Origin: Dichotomocladium elegans
Taxonomy: Eukaryota; Mucoromycota; Mucoromycetes; Mucorales; Lichtheimiaceae
Reading direction: 5' to 3'
NCBI GenBank assembly: GCA_025716815.1
Contig: JAIXMN010000046.1
Location: 18,501-82,500 of the forward strand
Length of the DNA stretch: 64,000 nt
The first letter of the stretch is position 1, and every line of letters begins with the position of its first letter. Shown piece by piece: positions 1 to 12,123 of this stretch. A program made the position numbers and the translations under genes. The notes under the pieces were generated by a model that saw nothing but the letters and a program-made list of their open reading frames with translations, was not told the DNA's origin and did no database searches.

Positions 1-1
1 G

Positions 2-716
2 ACACCACTGCTCTCTGGCGCGACATACCCAACCTTGAACCTTGTAATTCTCTCATATAACCGGTTGCTTGACCATCTGGAAAACTTTGAGGAGGACTGG
101 AAAAATGTAAGCGAGGTTACAGTGAAGCGATTCCAGACACCAAACTTAATATGTTGATTCGTAGGAATGGCCCGCGCTATCAGAAGCAGCACGCTGTGGA
201 TGGGCAAAATTAAAAGGCTACTACTGCAAGGCCGAAGGACATGCCTTTGCTGTCGCGACTGCTATGGATCCACGGCTGAAATTCCAATGGTGGGAGGACG
301 AGAACTGGGGACACTTCGGTGATGTTGCGAAAGAGCAAGTGCAAGCGACCTGGGAAGCGTACAAGCCGATTGCTGGTCATGAGTCGTCCATTTGCAATCC
401 AGATGCCTTAATCAGGAGGCTGCAAAGGATTGCTGACCAGCTGCAGGCATACGTCTCCGCAAATTGTATATTTGATGAGACAAACGGTGTCAATCAGGAG
501 CTTGTTCTCAACTACTGGCGCGGCGAGGTGAACGAATGGAAAGAGCTGAAGACAATGGCGCGCAGATACCTGGCAATACCAGCATCGTCAGTCGGTTCGG
601 AGCGCACATTTTCACGAGCAAAGCATTACATTCCAGCATCAAGAAATCGGCTCAATCCTGCAAAGCTTCGCGAGAGTGTACTTGTCAACTCGTGGTGTAC
701 ATATTTCGGCGAGTAG
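2..716 (+). pseudogene. hAT transposase, 3' part, degenerate
   Basis: The C-terminal half of a hAT-superfamily transposase, truncated by the window start. The last 150 codons (264-716) are open and hold the hAT dimerisation region: AIPASSVGSERTFS, then RNRLNPAKLRESVLVNSW. Upstream, hAT-like sequence continues in other frames: SGATYPTLNLV and YNRLLDHLENF in the frame starting at base 2, ending in a stop near 156, then KAEGHAFAVATAMDPRLKF leading into the open part. At least one frameshift and one stop therefore separate the pieces, so no full protein can be made. The catalytic core lies mostly outside the window. The family call is firm; the breaks are seen directly. Confidence 0.9.
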
Positions 717-1261
717 ATGGGCGTTAGCAGGCGGCAAACTAAAAGAAGATTGTTTATGCTAGAAAGATGTCACCTTAAGCGTGAGTCTCGTAAATAAATA
801 AAAAAAGCTTTCGCGTCGCTGTAATTGCAGCAATTAACATTGATTAATAATACTTTGTTGCTGGTTTCGCAGTACAATTACATACATGGTTTCTCTGAAG
901 GCAGACCAGCTTTGAAATGTGGTGGGCATGGGTGCAAAATTAAATTGTTCAGCTTGTGACCATCACCCAGCCACAACCATAGGCATAACTAGCTAGTCTG
1001 AAGCCATTCTGCCAGACATCAGAAGCGTTCCAAATGGCTCCCGCGTCAGCAATTATACCACTTTGCCTTCTATGGATCAAACCCTCCAGCTTTTTTAATT
1101 CCTATTGGGATTTTCTGTTCTTTGACGCTTAATTTTTTGCTACAACTGCTAATGTCATCTTAAAATCAACTTCGGTTTTCACCTTTCTCCGTTCTGACAG
1201 TATTGCTGAATGGCCATATTCTTTCCAATTTCGCTCTATTGATGTGTTTTAATAAATCTCC
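717..1261. other. hAT downstream region, no gene seen
   Basis: AT-rich non-coding sequence between the hAT stop codon and the subterminal repeats. No ORF or RNA gene can be supported. Confidence 0.5.
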
Positions 1262-1439
1262 TCATTTCAGCATTACGGATCACGGATTGGGACGGATTGG
1301 GACGGATTGAAGCGGTGTGGATCCGGATTGCAATTTGCAATTCGTTTAGCAAATGGATCGGATTCAGTGTGAGCAATTCGATCTGCGGTGTGGATCCAGT
1401 TGGATCCAATCCAATCCAGATCCGCAATGAGAAACCCTA
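1262..1439. repeat. Probable hAT 3' terminus with GGATC/GGATT subterminal repeats
   Basis: Dense imperfect repeats of GGATTGGGAC and GGATCC-type words end in TGAGAAACCCTA. Read on the minus strand the end starts TAGGGTTTCTCAT, which resembles hAT inverted ends, and a similar terminus with the same kind of repeats occurs at 60348. Assignment to the hAT gene upstream is inferred from order and orientation. The 5' end is outside the window, so the 8-bp duplication cannot be checked. Confidence 0.5.
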
Positions 1440-1486
1440 ATTACACCATACACCTGGAATAAATGGACTTTAATCAGCAAACATTT

Positions 1487-2473
1487 TCAGTCACAAATAC
1501 TCATTGTATTTACCTGCTTTGACCAAAATTCTTCAATTGGATTCACGAAAGGTGAATATGGGGGTAAATAAATACAACCATACCTGCGGCCTTTGATCGT
1601 CTCTCGGATAGTTTCATTTCGATGGATAGGTGCATTGTCCATGACAAGGTTACAGCCTTTTAAATTGTGAGCATCTAAAACGTCCAGCACCCCACAGATG
1701 AACTGCTTGTAATGCTCAGTTCTAGTCCCAATCCATACATTATGAACTGTTGCCTTGCCATCATGGTTTCGTTTTTTGCTGCTAACTGCTTCTGGCTTTC
1801 GTAAGGAAACATTGATCATGCCAACGTTGCAGATTGCACCCAAAATTGTCAATGAGATCCCGCAGTTCATTAGGACAGCTGTCTTGGCTGGCATTCCCTG
1901 TTTTGAGTGGCCAAAGTTCCTGCAAATATGAAGTTTGAAGCCTGCCTCGTCGATGAACACAGCTTCTGAAAAGTTGAACTTTTCATCAGCCATCCATTCA
2001 CTAACTGCCTGGAACCATTGCTCAACAACTTGATCAGAATTTTGCGCAGCTGGCAACTTCTCTAACTTCTTTAACGTGAGGGAGCATTTCTTCACCAGGT
2101 ACTTCTGAAGACTGGCCAACGTGATAGTGAGTCCATCAAATTCAGTGCACAGTGCATCCCATGGCTGACGGAGGGTTGCCTCTGGATGGGTCTCATAATA
2201 TGATACCAAGTAGCTGCTGTGCTCATCAAACAGCTTTTGATTGCTGTTCATAGCCTTCTTTTTCTGAAGTCTTGGCACTCGCTGTTCAGGATCATTCTTA
2301 TATTTGCAGACCCAATCTTGTGCTGTTCACTCCTTCACACCACAACGTCGACCAGCTTCAGCTGCAAATGTCCCTGAGTTGATGACCATCCACAACACGT
2401 TAACTCACTGTTCGAACGTGTAGATATGATAGGGACCCCTGGGAACAGTTGCAGCAATCCTATCTTTCTCCAT
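1487..2473 (-). pseudogene. Tc1/mariner-like DD34E transposase with two stops
   Basis: Cut-and-paste transposase of the DDE_3 (Tc1/mariner/IS630) type. From ATG at 2473 there is an N-terminal helix-turn-helix region, then the catalytic core with FIDEAG (first D), VMDNAPIH (second D) and NPIEEFWSK (E), with 34 residues between second D and E. Two in-frame TGA codons break the helix-turn-helix part (2327-2329 and 2405-2407), so only 1487-2278 stays open. The C-terminus stops soon after FWSK; the bases there (AGGTAAAT) look like a splice donor, so a last exon may be missing. The putative hAT end at 1439 abuts this side and may have removed it. Family call firm, gene dead. Confidence 0.85.
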
Positions 2474-2863
2474 AGGCGCCTCTGACTCTTCTTCATTACT
2501 GTGCGGGTATTTTCTTTGGGTAAGCCCAGACTCAGACCCAGGACTGGGGTATTTTTAGGCAGGATGAGTCTGAAAAGAAATTACCTTTCTGAGAAAAATT
2601 GAACCGGCACTCCAAAAAGCTACCTAAAAATGATGCAAAAAGTATTGGTTGTCGCCAAGGAGCATATTGCAAGCTCACAGACAAAAGTCCTTGAAAGATT
2701 AAATGGACTAAGCAGTACATAAATGATCAACCACTGTTATATGGAACTCTACACTGTATATCATCAAGCTGTTGTGGCTACTTTTAAAAAAAGAAACAAA
2801 GCATCTGTTCAGAATTATATGCAGGTTGAAATTGAGACGCATATATTTATTGACTAGTTATAA
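2474..2863. other. Intergenic, no gene seen
   Basis: AT-rich spacer between the dead Tc1-like gene and the 3' end of the Crypton gene. The ORFs here are short and unconvincing. Confidence 0.5.
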
Positions 2864-5446
2864 TTAAATGTTTGATCCTTTGGCGATCTTCCTGAACTTG
2901 TCTATTGATACAGAAAGGTGGCTTCTTTTTCCCTCCAATAGCCTTGCCGCCTCCTCGTGCGATATTTGTTCACTGTCTGCTTTTTTCTTCACCATATCGT
3001 ACACCTCTTTTCTTCTGCTGTAATACCTTGATTCCTTTCTCTCCATCCTCCAAGTGGTTCCATACATTCATTCCAAGTCCCTCACAGCAGGTCCACCAGC
3101 AATACCATTAACATACTCCTGCCATACCTCTGTAATGGTGATAAGACTTCGGTTAAGGTGGTATAAGGGGATACCACCCTGAAGGGGACTGTTGTCAGGT
3201 GTTGGAGTCGCCAAGTTGACACTGGGAGTCGAGCTAATGCCAGTACCAATTGATGTCAAGGCAGACAATTGAGCAGTTGAGCTGTTGTTATTGAAGCAGG
3301 CGTTGCCAAGGGCAAAGAAATCTTTAAACCCTTGGTTCATATTATGGAACTCAGTTGCCTGGTTAGATCGAATGGCTGCAAGGGAGGAGTGGATGGATTC
3401 GAAGCTGTCATTCAAGCTTGAAATAAGCTCCGGCAAGGCTGTTTGTAGCCTTTGTGAGGCAGTGAGCGCGACTTCATCTTCTTGGAGCAATGCAAGCAGT
3501 TCTGTTTCAAATTGTTGAAATAGCTCGTGTGAGAATATGTTACAGGACCAGAGATACAGGATTTTCAAGAAGAAGTTTGCCACAAAATTTAGTTGTTCAT
3601 ATAGACCGTCTAGGTTTTTCGTTTTTTTTTTGCTTCAAATTCGAATAGAAATTTTAGTATTTCGTTTCTCTTCTTCCTTTGAAATTAGAATAAAACATAA
3701 ATGGTTGGCCTCCCAAAACTATTATGGTTCAAAAAGAGGAGAAGGAGGACTCACCTATAGCCTTGATTGAAATGTTCTTGCTGCTATTGCCTTTAAATTT
3801 GACGAAAGGGTAGCAACGAAATACTAAAATTTGTATTCGAATTTGAAGCAAAAAAAAACGAAAAACCTAGACCGTCTATATGAACAACTAAATTTTTTGG
3901 CAAACTTCTTGTTGAAAATCCTGTAGAAGTCGGGGAATTTCTTCTTTAACAACACGGCGTCCTGTCAATTATTGAATACAATATAATGAATTAGACTCTT
4001 TTTGCAATTTCAGCAGTGCAGTAAAACGTTAGCCTTAAGTACCTGAAGAAGTACAAGTCTGAGGTACCGAAGCAGCAACAAGAAGTTAGGTCCAGTGATA
4101 TCTTCTTGTACTGAGCCGTCATGCTTGTCGAGCTTCTCCTTCCATTGGTCGAGCTCAGGAAAGATCATCGCCTGTAGCTCGTTTGGCAGGATCACCAGGG
4201 CGCGAGGCAGGAAGTAGTTGCCAGGATGATTGGGGAACCCAGCTAAGCTTTTCATCGCCTTGACCAGTAAACTTGAAACATAGCAGCCGACCATTCGATC
4301 AGTTCCCCACCGTCCTACCATCCGCTGTTGATCTCCAGAGACATTCTCTTGTGCGATCATGTTGAGAGCACTTTTTCTGTTCGCATGTGTTACTTTGGAC
4401 ATATGGATCCCCAGAGTTTTGAAAGCCTCGAGGTAAACCTTGTGCTGAGCTCGATAGCTTATTGGCGTGGATTTATCTGCTCCCTTGAAAAGGATGGTTT
4501 CATACCAATTCTCGCGCCTGGTGAAGTCTGGAAAAGGTTTGTTTTCAAAGTGGAAGCGAGAAAAAAGATACATGGCCAGTGCGCCAACTGAGCATAACTC
4601 GACTTCTTTGCTCCTTATTGAAGACCTGTACTCGATTTTTCCGTGCTGGTTTGTCTTCCCGAACGTGATTGTTGCGACCAATGCCACACATTGTGAGGCG
4701 CCTTGATTATCGATCTCGAGAGAGAAAAGATCCGCAAATTGCATGCCAAGGGTAGTCTGGCTTCTGCACAGCATTGCATGGCTCAGTAGGAAGCATAGTC
4801 GATCTCTGCAGCCACTTGGATTATTTTTTCGCACAAGAAAATATTCGCTGACTTGTTGGAGCTCTTGCTTTGTATAGCCATCGTTAAGAGTGTTCTTTCC
4901 CTGGTCTTCAAAATGTTTTCACTTGTCTTTGGCCTTTTGTATGTCAATTGTCTTCAAAAAAGTTCGAACAAGTGGACCTCTTGCATGACCATGTGGATTG
5001 GCACCCAAAGTTTTCTGCTTGTTGTACAGATCCACGGCAGCTTTGACGTATCCAAGGATAGATTCCCTGCTTAATGCGATCGGGGTGTCGTCGGCATTTC
5101 TCTTCAGCTTTCTTCCATACTTCATCACGAATTCCGCAAGGAAATAGCTCAGCTTTTGATCGGTAACTGTTTCCCCATTGCTGAAGTTTTGCTCAAGACA
5201 CCATCTCTATATGCCGACAATGTTATTAGCATCATTTTGTTTTTTTGCTTAAGCTGTACAATTTGCTACCTTCCATTCTTCTTGCTTTGCCATATACGCC
5301 TTAGATGTGTTCAACGGCTGGGCAGCCATGTTCTGAGTGATAATCATCTGATTGCTGCAGTACATGGCTGCATTATTGTCGATCATGCACTGAAGTCCTT
5401 CGTCATCGACTGTCGTTGGATTGTTGACTGCTTGCGTATTGTTCAT
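2864..5446 (-). pseudogene. Crypton tyrosine recombinase with GCR1_C-like C-terminus, interrupted
   Basis: Cryptons move with a tyrosine recombinase. Exon 1 starts at ATG 5446; an intron lies near 5273-5213. The recombinase domain follows, with RDRLCFLLSHAM (first Arg), HANR (HxxR), GRWG and the downstream Tyr in VGCYVSSL. After a GT-AG intron near 4000 the C-terminal part runs through ITEVWQEYVNG, GTTWRMERKES and FRKIAKGSNI, a layout like the GCR1_C DNA-binding domain. Three lesions are visible: in-frame TGA at 4919-4921, in-frame TGA at 3068-3070, and a 367-bp MITE at 3557-3923. Removing the MITE and one TA restores the reading frame, so the MITE hit a coding exon. Family call fairly firm from the R, HxxR and Tyr pattern. 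Confidence 0.82.
3557..3923. mobile_element. MITE family M, copy A (367 bp)
   Basis: Begins CAGGATTTTCAAGAAGAAG, ends with the inverted complement, and is flanked by TA on both sides (3555-3556, 3924-3925). TA duplication and these ends indicate a non-autonomous Tc1/mariner-type element. No coding capacity. It interrupts the Crypton C-terminal exon. Confidence 0.92.
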
Positions 5447-5485
5447 TGATAAAGGGTCAGACCTTGGTGAGAAGCAAATCAACAA

Positions 5486-6256
5486 AATGACAATGCCGCC
5501 GAACGCGATTTATAAATTGCAACACTTACAGGTAAACAAGGAAATGGATATTGCATCCTTATGTAGATACATATTTCGCTCATATTTATAAGAAAATACA
5601 TATTCTGTTGGTGTAACTACGTTAGTAATCAATGCTCAAGATTATCCGAGAAGTCTTGTGTGGGCAAATACATATTCATATATTTAAAACCGGGCAAACT
5701 GATCATCAAAAACTATTACTCTTTAATAAGTTTCAGATCATGAAAGTTCTCCCAGGGCACGTTGCTTTTCAGGCACTATGAGATAAATGAATATATGAAT
5801 ATGCTACGTATTGCTATAATACGTTCAGTAGAACAGTAGATATGTATGCTGTCAAGCGTAAAAATTATCTACAGCGGCAACAAGCTGCACCAAAGTGCTT
5901 CCACTATGCATTATTCAACAGAGGGAAGCATATCGTGGTGGAGTGTAAAAACAATGCCTGTATTTGGGATTGCGATACCAAGGCAACTCTTCTATTGGAC
6001 CAATCGTTCGTGGAACCAGATGAGTCCCAGAGGGTAAATACTTTAGGTATTTTGAAGGTATTTTCCCACTTTTTCGCTGGGGACCAGAAAATACCTCTTT
6101 TTTTCAAGCCAAAATTTTCATATTCCGCAGGGTAATTTTGAGTCTCGGATGAGTTTCATGGTTCAGATACTGTCTCTTGTGTCAACAGAAACAGTACCAT
6201 TCATGGGGTAATCCTGCAAGTCCAAGTTAGTAACAATATTTTCCTTATAATACTGG
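5486..6256. other. Upstream of Crypton; one unrecognised ORF at 5842-6135 (+)
   Basis: AT-rich sequence upstream of the Crypton gene. A 97-codon plus-strand ORF (5842-6135) contains HIVVECKNNACIWDCDTKA, which reads like real protein but matches no family I know; it may be an exon of a decayed gene. No other feature seen. Confidence 0.35.
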
Positions 6257-6380
6257 CACTGCGCCCAGAGTGAGGAATACCCCACCGAAAAAGTGGGTTA
6301 TTCTTGGGTGGATTCTTGAGAATACATCAGAGAATAACACTGTGTTATTCTTCAGCCTGAAAATGAGTTCCGTAAGAATC
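6257..6380 (+). repeat. Plavaka left inverted end and subterminal repeats
   Basis: CACTGCGCCCAGAGTGAGGA followed by several copies of a GGTTATTCTTG / TTCTTGAGAATA motif, probable transposase-binding sites. The same motif recurs next to the right end. Confidence 0.8.
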
Positions 6381-7381
6381 CACTGGTGGATTCCTCAAAA
6401 CTAGTCCATAAACGGACAGGCCGGTTTTCCCATTGAACATGACCCCCCAAGTTTTATTCTGTCCATATATGGTTGTTTTGGTTATTTATAAAATCTGTGC
6501 CATATTCCCAACCTTCCATGATGGGATTATAGTTCAAAAAAACTATCCGTTTTTTCTTTTACGATGGTATCACAATGGAACTGAATGGAAGGTTTTTTTT
6601 TTCAATAAAGGAGTAGATGTAGTTTCGTTTTGGATCATAGGATTATGGGATAGTATATTGTATTTTTTATTATTTTGACTGGCAAAAGCAATAGCGACAT
6701 TTTACATGGAGCATGGCATTGAAGTAAGAAGATAATGTGGAAAGGCTATTTAGGCCGCGCTCTACTATTACCACCACCGAGGGATTCTGATCGTTACGAA
6801 ATGGGGATATTGAATGGCAGTAATGGAGATTGAACAAGTAAATGGAGCAAGTCGTTTTTATTCATTAGCCTACGAACCTCTGTAGCTTTGATTAATTTGA
6901 GTGAAGTATGAGCGAATGCAGAACTAACCTTTTACCGTAGAAGTGAAGGTGGTAATTCTATTCGAAAAGAAGAGATATCAATATAAAGAGAAGGCATATC
7001 GAAAATGTTTGCAAACATACCTCAAAGAACTATGAAAGCGATTCTGTCAAATCCAAAACTACCAGAAAGAAGATGAATGTCAAAAAGGCCTTCGTCACTA
7101 GCCCGATATCAACAAATGAAATACTTTACTTACTTGTACTGAAGAATAGACCATGATCGTGAGGGAGGTATTGAATTCGAAAGAGAAAGGAAACATCAGA
7201 ATTGCGCCCGATTCCTATTTAATACCTGAGAAAACATTTACTAAAATGGGAGTCGTGTCATCCCTGGTACCCTGTCAAGAGTACAGCCTCCGTTTTCATC
7301 CTTGTTCCCATTTACAACGCGAGTATTCAAAGTAATAATAAAGAAAAATCCATAAAAAGATCAATACTTATCTTTCCATAG
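6381..7381. other. Plavaka internal non-coding region
   Basis: About 1 kb of AT-rich sequence between the left end and the accessory gene. It has an 81-codon hydrophobic ORF at 6433-6678 with no recognisable family and weak coding character. Probably promoter and leader of the plus-strand gene. Confidence 0.45.
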
Positions 7382-8431
7382 ATGTCCTTCCATAGCAGTG
7401 CCTCCAACGACTCCACAGCTGAAGAACGCGAGCAACATGCTCGCAATCTGGAAATAGCGAACCTGCGTGCCACTATTCATCGACTTGAAAATCGACTTGA
7501 AGATGAGTGTGTCAGCTTCCAAGCTGAAAAAATGGCGCTTCGGCAGCAGCTTGGCGGTCTTGCAGCTCTCGTTGCAGCAAACCAGCAACAATCTCTGGTG
7601 GCTGTTCCACCTGCGGGTCCCCCTGCAGACTTGGTGCAAAAGGCACTGGTATGTAACTTTACGAGTGTATTCGTAGCTTCTCCATTCCATAGTAACCTCT
7701 AGAGGAAACATCCAGAGAACCATTAGCCGTTGCCATGACGCGTATGCTGCAGGCGACGGTTACAAGTATGGTGAAGTCTTCTGGTCGCGCCATAACAATG
7801 GTGTGACCACAGCGATTGCTGCATTTTGCCGCAATTCCGTGGACGGCCAAGTACTGGACGAGAAGATCTTGCGCGCCAAGATACACCAGTACGTCAAAGG
7901 CCAGAAGCGCGAGCACAAGCGTCGGCAGTGAGGGGCGGAAGGGATCACCGAGGAGGGACGCCTGAAAGTCCAGAAAAAGCGCAGCAAGCAGGTGTGGAGC
8001 GTAAGTTCATATTACGCTATCTTAAATTACGATGAATCACTTACATTGAATTCACAATAGAAACTTAGAGCTCGCAAGATTGCTCGCGCCCAAAATGCTG
8101 CTACGTTGGAGGCAGAGTTCTCCAATGGAGAGCGCCTCCTGCGCAAAGAATGCATGTCGCCGGAGATTTCCGACACAGAGTCGGGCGTCACTTACGTCCT
8201 AAAGCCGGATTCCGAAATGAGAACGTAAGACCTTTTTATAAGGATTCAACGCTGTACTAACCATTATTCGCCTTGATGTAGGTGGCACAATATTTTGACA
8301 CGTTAGATCGGCTGGCAGAGGCCAGCAAGAAGATCAAGGGGAAGAAAATGTTGAAGAGGGAGGTGGTCGTCGATGATGGTGCTGAATTGCCAAACGAAAT
8401 TAGGAGCGAGCTGCCCGAATGGGCTCAATAA
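7382..8431 (+). pseudogene. Plavaka accessory gene, coiled coil and basic region, multi-exon
   Basis: Second gene of the Plavaka element, family not recognised. ATG 7382 opens with a Ser/Thr-rich start and then a predicted coiled coil of about 60 residues (ARNLEIANLRATIHRLENRL). The next exon holds GYKYGEVFWSRHNNGVTTA and a basic stretch (KGQKREHKRRQ). Introns are visible at 8001-8060 and about 8225-8281; the first splice near 7670-7700 is uncertain. The last exon ends PNEIRSELPEWAQ at 8431. An in-frame TGA at 7929-7931 lies between basic Q and GAEGITEEG, and the last junction needs a frame change, so this copy looks damaged. A regulatory or DNA-binding partner role is inference from position in the element. 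Confidence 0.55.
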
Positions 8432-8669
8432 AATTCTTTTATTATTTTTTTTCGTGCGCTCTATTTCTTTTACCGCCATTTCTCTCTTGCTCTCTACATC
8501 TCTTATTGACACTATGCAGCAATTCTTCGCGTTAACGGGATTACAACGATCTTTGCGGTGGTGGGATTGCTTTGAGATCCATAGGTGACGACAGCAGCTT
8601 GCGAGAAAATTCGGTGGATAGGCAGGAAGCACTGGCAGTCGTCAGCCATGAAACTGTTTCGCCATTCCT

Positions 8670-11515
8670 CTAAACCTTGGTCAATGAATCGCTGTGTTGA
8701 TGCCTCTGTGCGGTACCAACGAACATAGGCAAAGTAATGCTTAACAGGAATGCGGTTGATGACAATAACATGGCTGAAATAGAACTGTACTTGTCCCGTC
8801 CAGGCGATAGCGCGGTCGTTTGAACAAATAGAGCCTGTATGTGAGATCCACGAATGGAACGGGCTGTTGCTGATCTGTATGTCTGTCCAAAGATTTCGAT
8901 CGTCCGAAACTTCTCAACTTCGCTTTGACAGTAAATTCGGCCTGCCTGTCGCGTGTTGATGCTGACGACGCCTTCGTAATGGTTTTGGTAATGCTGCACC
9001 AACAAATCATGTAGTGCTTCGCTCAAGTGGGATTTCCGGCCATCGCGCATGGAGGCAAAGGTGTCTGGTGGTATTGGTTCGCTTCCCGAAATATTAGCGT
9101 CGACATTGCACGAAAAATCCATGAATTCAAGTGGATCGAAGTTTGGAGTGTTCGTTTCAGTACAAACTAGACGTCGCTGGCCAGCAATACGCAGCAAGAT
9201 ACTGAGCTCCAAGCCACGTCCCATCAACCGACTACTAACTTCGTTATGGACAAAGTCGAGGGCACCGGTCTTCTCAATGAAGCGCTCCATGAACGTCAGT
9301 TCAAAGGAGTCCTTTTGGTTGGTTTCAACATTCTTCATATATCCGTTATACCGCTCAAAACTGAATAGCCAAAAGGCGTAGATGGGGCCAAAATCTTGGA
9401 TGGTGCGGACCAGATGCAAATGCAAATGCATATTTGGCGTTACGCTTTCAGCACCGTAAAGCTGGCAGCAACCTCGAACAAAGTCGACCAGGAAATTGTG
9501 GGCTTCATCAATGTCAGAGTATGCGATAACGGTCTTGGCGAGCAGCCGGCAGGCGGAGACAAACAGCATCCAGTGCTGGAAATAGCGAGCAGCAAGGACA
9601 CCTTTTAACACAAAGGGAGAGTAGACCAGACACCATGCCTTCCAATCGTCTGCGGTCATAAACCCGAATTTTCGCTCTATTTTGCGATTCAGGGACGGAA
9701 TTCCAGGCGGCAGCACAACTCCATCTGCAAGCTTCTGCATTTCGACACCGTCTGCGTCAGTGAGTAGCCCATGATTTCGCCATAGTCGCACCATTCGTTC
9801 AGCAGTTCCGAGAAAGAGGTTGTGCATTGGGTCAATAATGGAATCTCGAACAGGATCGAAATAATGGAGCCGATGAATCTGTGACCAGCGCGTGCCAGTA
9901 GCACGCTCAACGCGAATGCGACCCGCTGGCGTTGTCTGGGCTAACCACTCCTCCGCATTACGTGCATTAGCCGCCTTTGTTCTTAAATCGCCAATAGTAT
10001 GTCCAGAGTAGTCAAGATTCGAAGTGCCCGTGAAAACGACAAACTCGCGAGTGCACTTGTTGCATGCTCTGGTACTGTTGTGCGATGTGAATCCCCCGAC
10101 TTTGCGACTAGCTGGAATGTCGCACGCAATGTTAAACAATGCTGCGCGTATGGTTGTTCCGCTTGGAATTTCAAAGGTAGGAATTCGGATTCCATTGTAG
10201 AGTTCAAGTAAGTCATCGACAAGTGGCTGCAAATAATGGTTCATTTCGTAGGTACTCGGCTCTTTTGGCCCAGGCATGACACCAGCAAGGATCACATTCT
10301 CAGTTTTATATCGCTCTGCGCGAGGCAAGTTGTTGACGATAAGGTAGATTGCACCGCATGAATACCCACTATCAAAAGGGGCAAACCAGTCGACGTTCAA
10401 TGTAAGCATCAAGGAGCGAGGAGTTTCGACAAAAGGAAGTCCATTGTCTGGATTGTGAAGAGAATGCCATCATACGCCGTCATAAACATTGCTGAACACT
10501 CCTGGCTGGTATTGACGATGCTCCCACTCTGTTATCTTCTGCTCAAAGCCTTCTCGTTTGAAAAGCCGTGCCAAGCTTTGACGAAGTGGATAGTAGGCAT
10601 ACTGCTTGATCGGTATCCGATTATATGGATTGCTCAACGTCGACTTCAATAGTGTGGTGCCGCAAAGATCGCCATTCATGCGCCGACTTTCATTTATGCA
10701 TGTTTGGGGGCCAGGCAACGGGTAAATGGCATGGCATTTGGAGCACGCACTGTACATTTGGAGATCATTTGTGAGACGATCAAAGCCAATCCATTTTCGC
10801 AAGCTTGTGATTGTTTCTGGAACCAAGAGGAAGGGATTATCGGTAAAGGCTTGAACCAGTGCGACAGCAAAGGTGATAAGGATGGCTGCTACTCTCTCAG
10901 ACGTGTGATGTAACTGGAACAGCACGAGGAAGACAAACGCGAACAACAGAGGGTGAGGAATATGATCAAGGATGCTGGCATGGGTGGTCGGGCGCTGGTC
11001 TAATGATAATATCGTTAATCTAACCCCTTTTTTCCTTCTTTTCTTTTACAAACCCTCTTCATCGTCAACAATGCGGTCAAACTCAATGTCAACGGCTTCA
11101 TTTAAATCGTCATCTTCAGCAATGTCATGTTCAATGTCGAAACTTTCAACTGGCAGTTCTCCTGTTGTAAAAAAATCAGTATTTGTTTCTACTCGTGACG
11201 ACTGGCGTTAACATACCGTTGTCAAGTTCTGACAGATATTGCCTGGCGTCAGTCTCACTATTGACATCGCCGTCAAGTTGCATGGATGTATCACCATCTA
11301 TTTTCGGCATATCAGTTTGGCTGCTTTTAGTACCACACGCACCATTCATTATCTTACCGCCACCGTGACTTGAAGCAACGATAGCAGCAGTAGCCGCTCG
11401 CGCACTAGCCTGAATATGTTCATTATATGTTCGCTCCGTCACATACGCGTATCCCATCTCAGGATTTCGGTGCACGCATAGTGAGCAAACACAAATATGG
11501 GTTCTGTTGTTGGTC
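8670..11515 (-). pseudogene. Plavaka-type transposase, one in-frame stop
   Basis: Large transposase of the Plavaka family (CACTA-related). Exon 1 from ATG 11515 has a C-x2-C motif (CVCSLC) and an acidic linker. The middle exons (10946-10470) include CSKCHAIYPLPG and lead to VYDGV, where TGA at 10470-10472 replaces a residue; the frame continues without shift into the core. The core has LNVDWFAPF (first D), NLPRAERYKTENVILAG, MPGPKEP, CNKCTREF, SIIDPMHNLFLGT (second D) and FWLFSFERYNGYMKNVE (E). The open core is 580 codons. The TGA could derive from CGA by one C-to-T change. Exon 1 joins through an intron near 11175. Family call firm; activity unlikely in this copy. Confidence 0.85.
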
Positions 11516-12059
11516 ATGGTCGGCTGTACTCAGAAAGGTAAGAGGTAAATAATGATACAGCGTTCTTCCGGTTACAGTGCTACCATTATATACCTTTTGT
11601 CCAAGCTATAAATAAAAACCAAATACTTCAACCTGAATATCATATTGTATCTTTTCTGCCTTGGCAGACGCAATCATTCGTCTTGGCAAATGCAATCATT
11701 CGTCTTGGCAGAATATATTGGTTTCAATCGGTCATCATGGTCGAAGCTGTTGGTATTACACGTATATGACACAAACGAGCTTTTTTGGCACTTGTGCCCA
11801 TATTGGCTTGGCAGCTCTATCTATTAATAGGAAGTTTTCATCAAGCACCTTAAAACCCAACATGATCATTCCTCAGAAAGGCAAAGCGTTTATTTCTTCT
11901 CCTGTTTGTGGCTGTATCCCCATCACACAAACGTCCCTTGGCAATTTTTCTTAAAAAAAAACGGGAAGTCGCTTATGAAAGCGGCATCCACTTCCATTTT
12001 TATTCGTTGCACGTTTCACACACGCAAAATTGGCAGCCAAAAACTGACTATGGTCCCCC

Positions 12060-12123
12060 CGCTGAATATTCTCAAGAATAACACCCTTTTCCTAGTGGGT
12101 TATTCCTCACTCTGGGCGCAGTG
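12060..12123 (-). repeat. Plavaka right inverted end and subterminal repeats
   Basis: Mirror of the left end: TATTCTCAAGAATAA and GGTTATTCCTC motifs, then the inverted terminus ending GGGCGCAGTG at 12123. Confidence 0.8.

Larger units (their letters stand above)
6257..12123. mobile_element. Plavaka/CACTA element, complete
   Basis: Both ends carry the same inverted sequence CACTGCGCCCAGAGTGAGGA (left from 6257, right ending 12123) and are flanked by the 3-bp direct repeat TGG (6254-6256, 12124-12126), the duplication size of CACTA-type elements. Inside are a Plavaka transposase gene on the minus strand and a second multi-exon gene on the plus strand, convergent with it. Both genes have at least one in-frame stop, so this copy is probably not autonomous. 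The element is 5,867 bp. Confidence 0.9.

Noticed and set aside
6433..6678. Hydrophobic 81-codon ORF suggesting organelle-derived DNA
   Set aside because: I could not match it to any organelle gene and AT-rich DNA gives such hydrophobic frames by chance.
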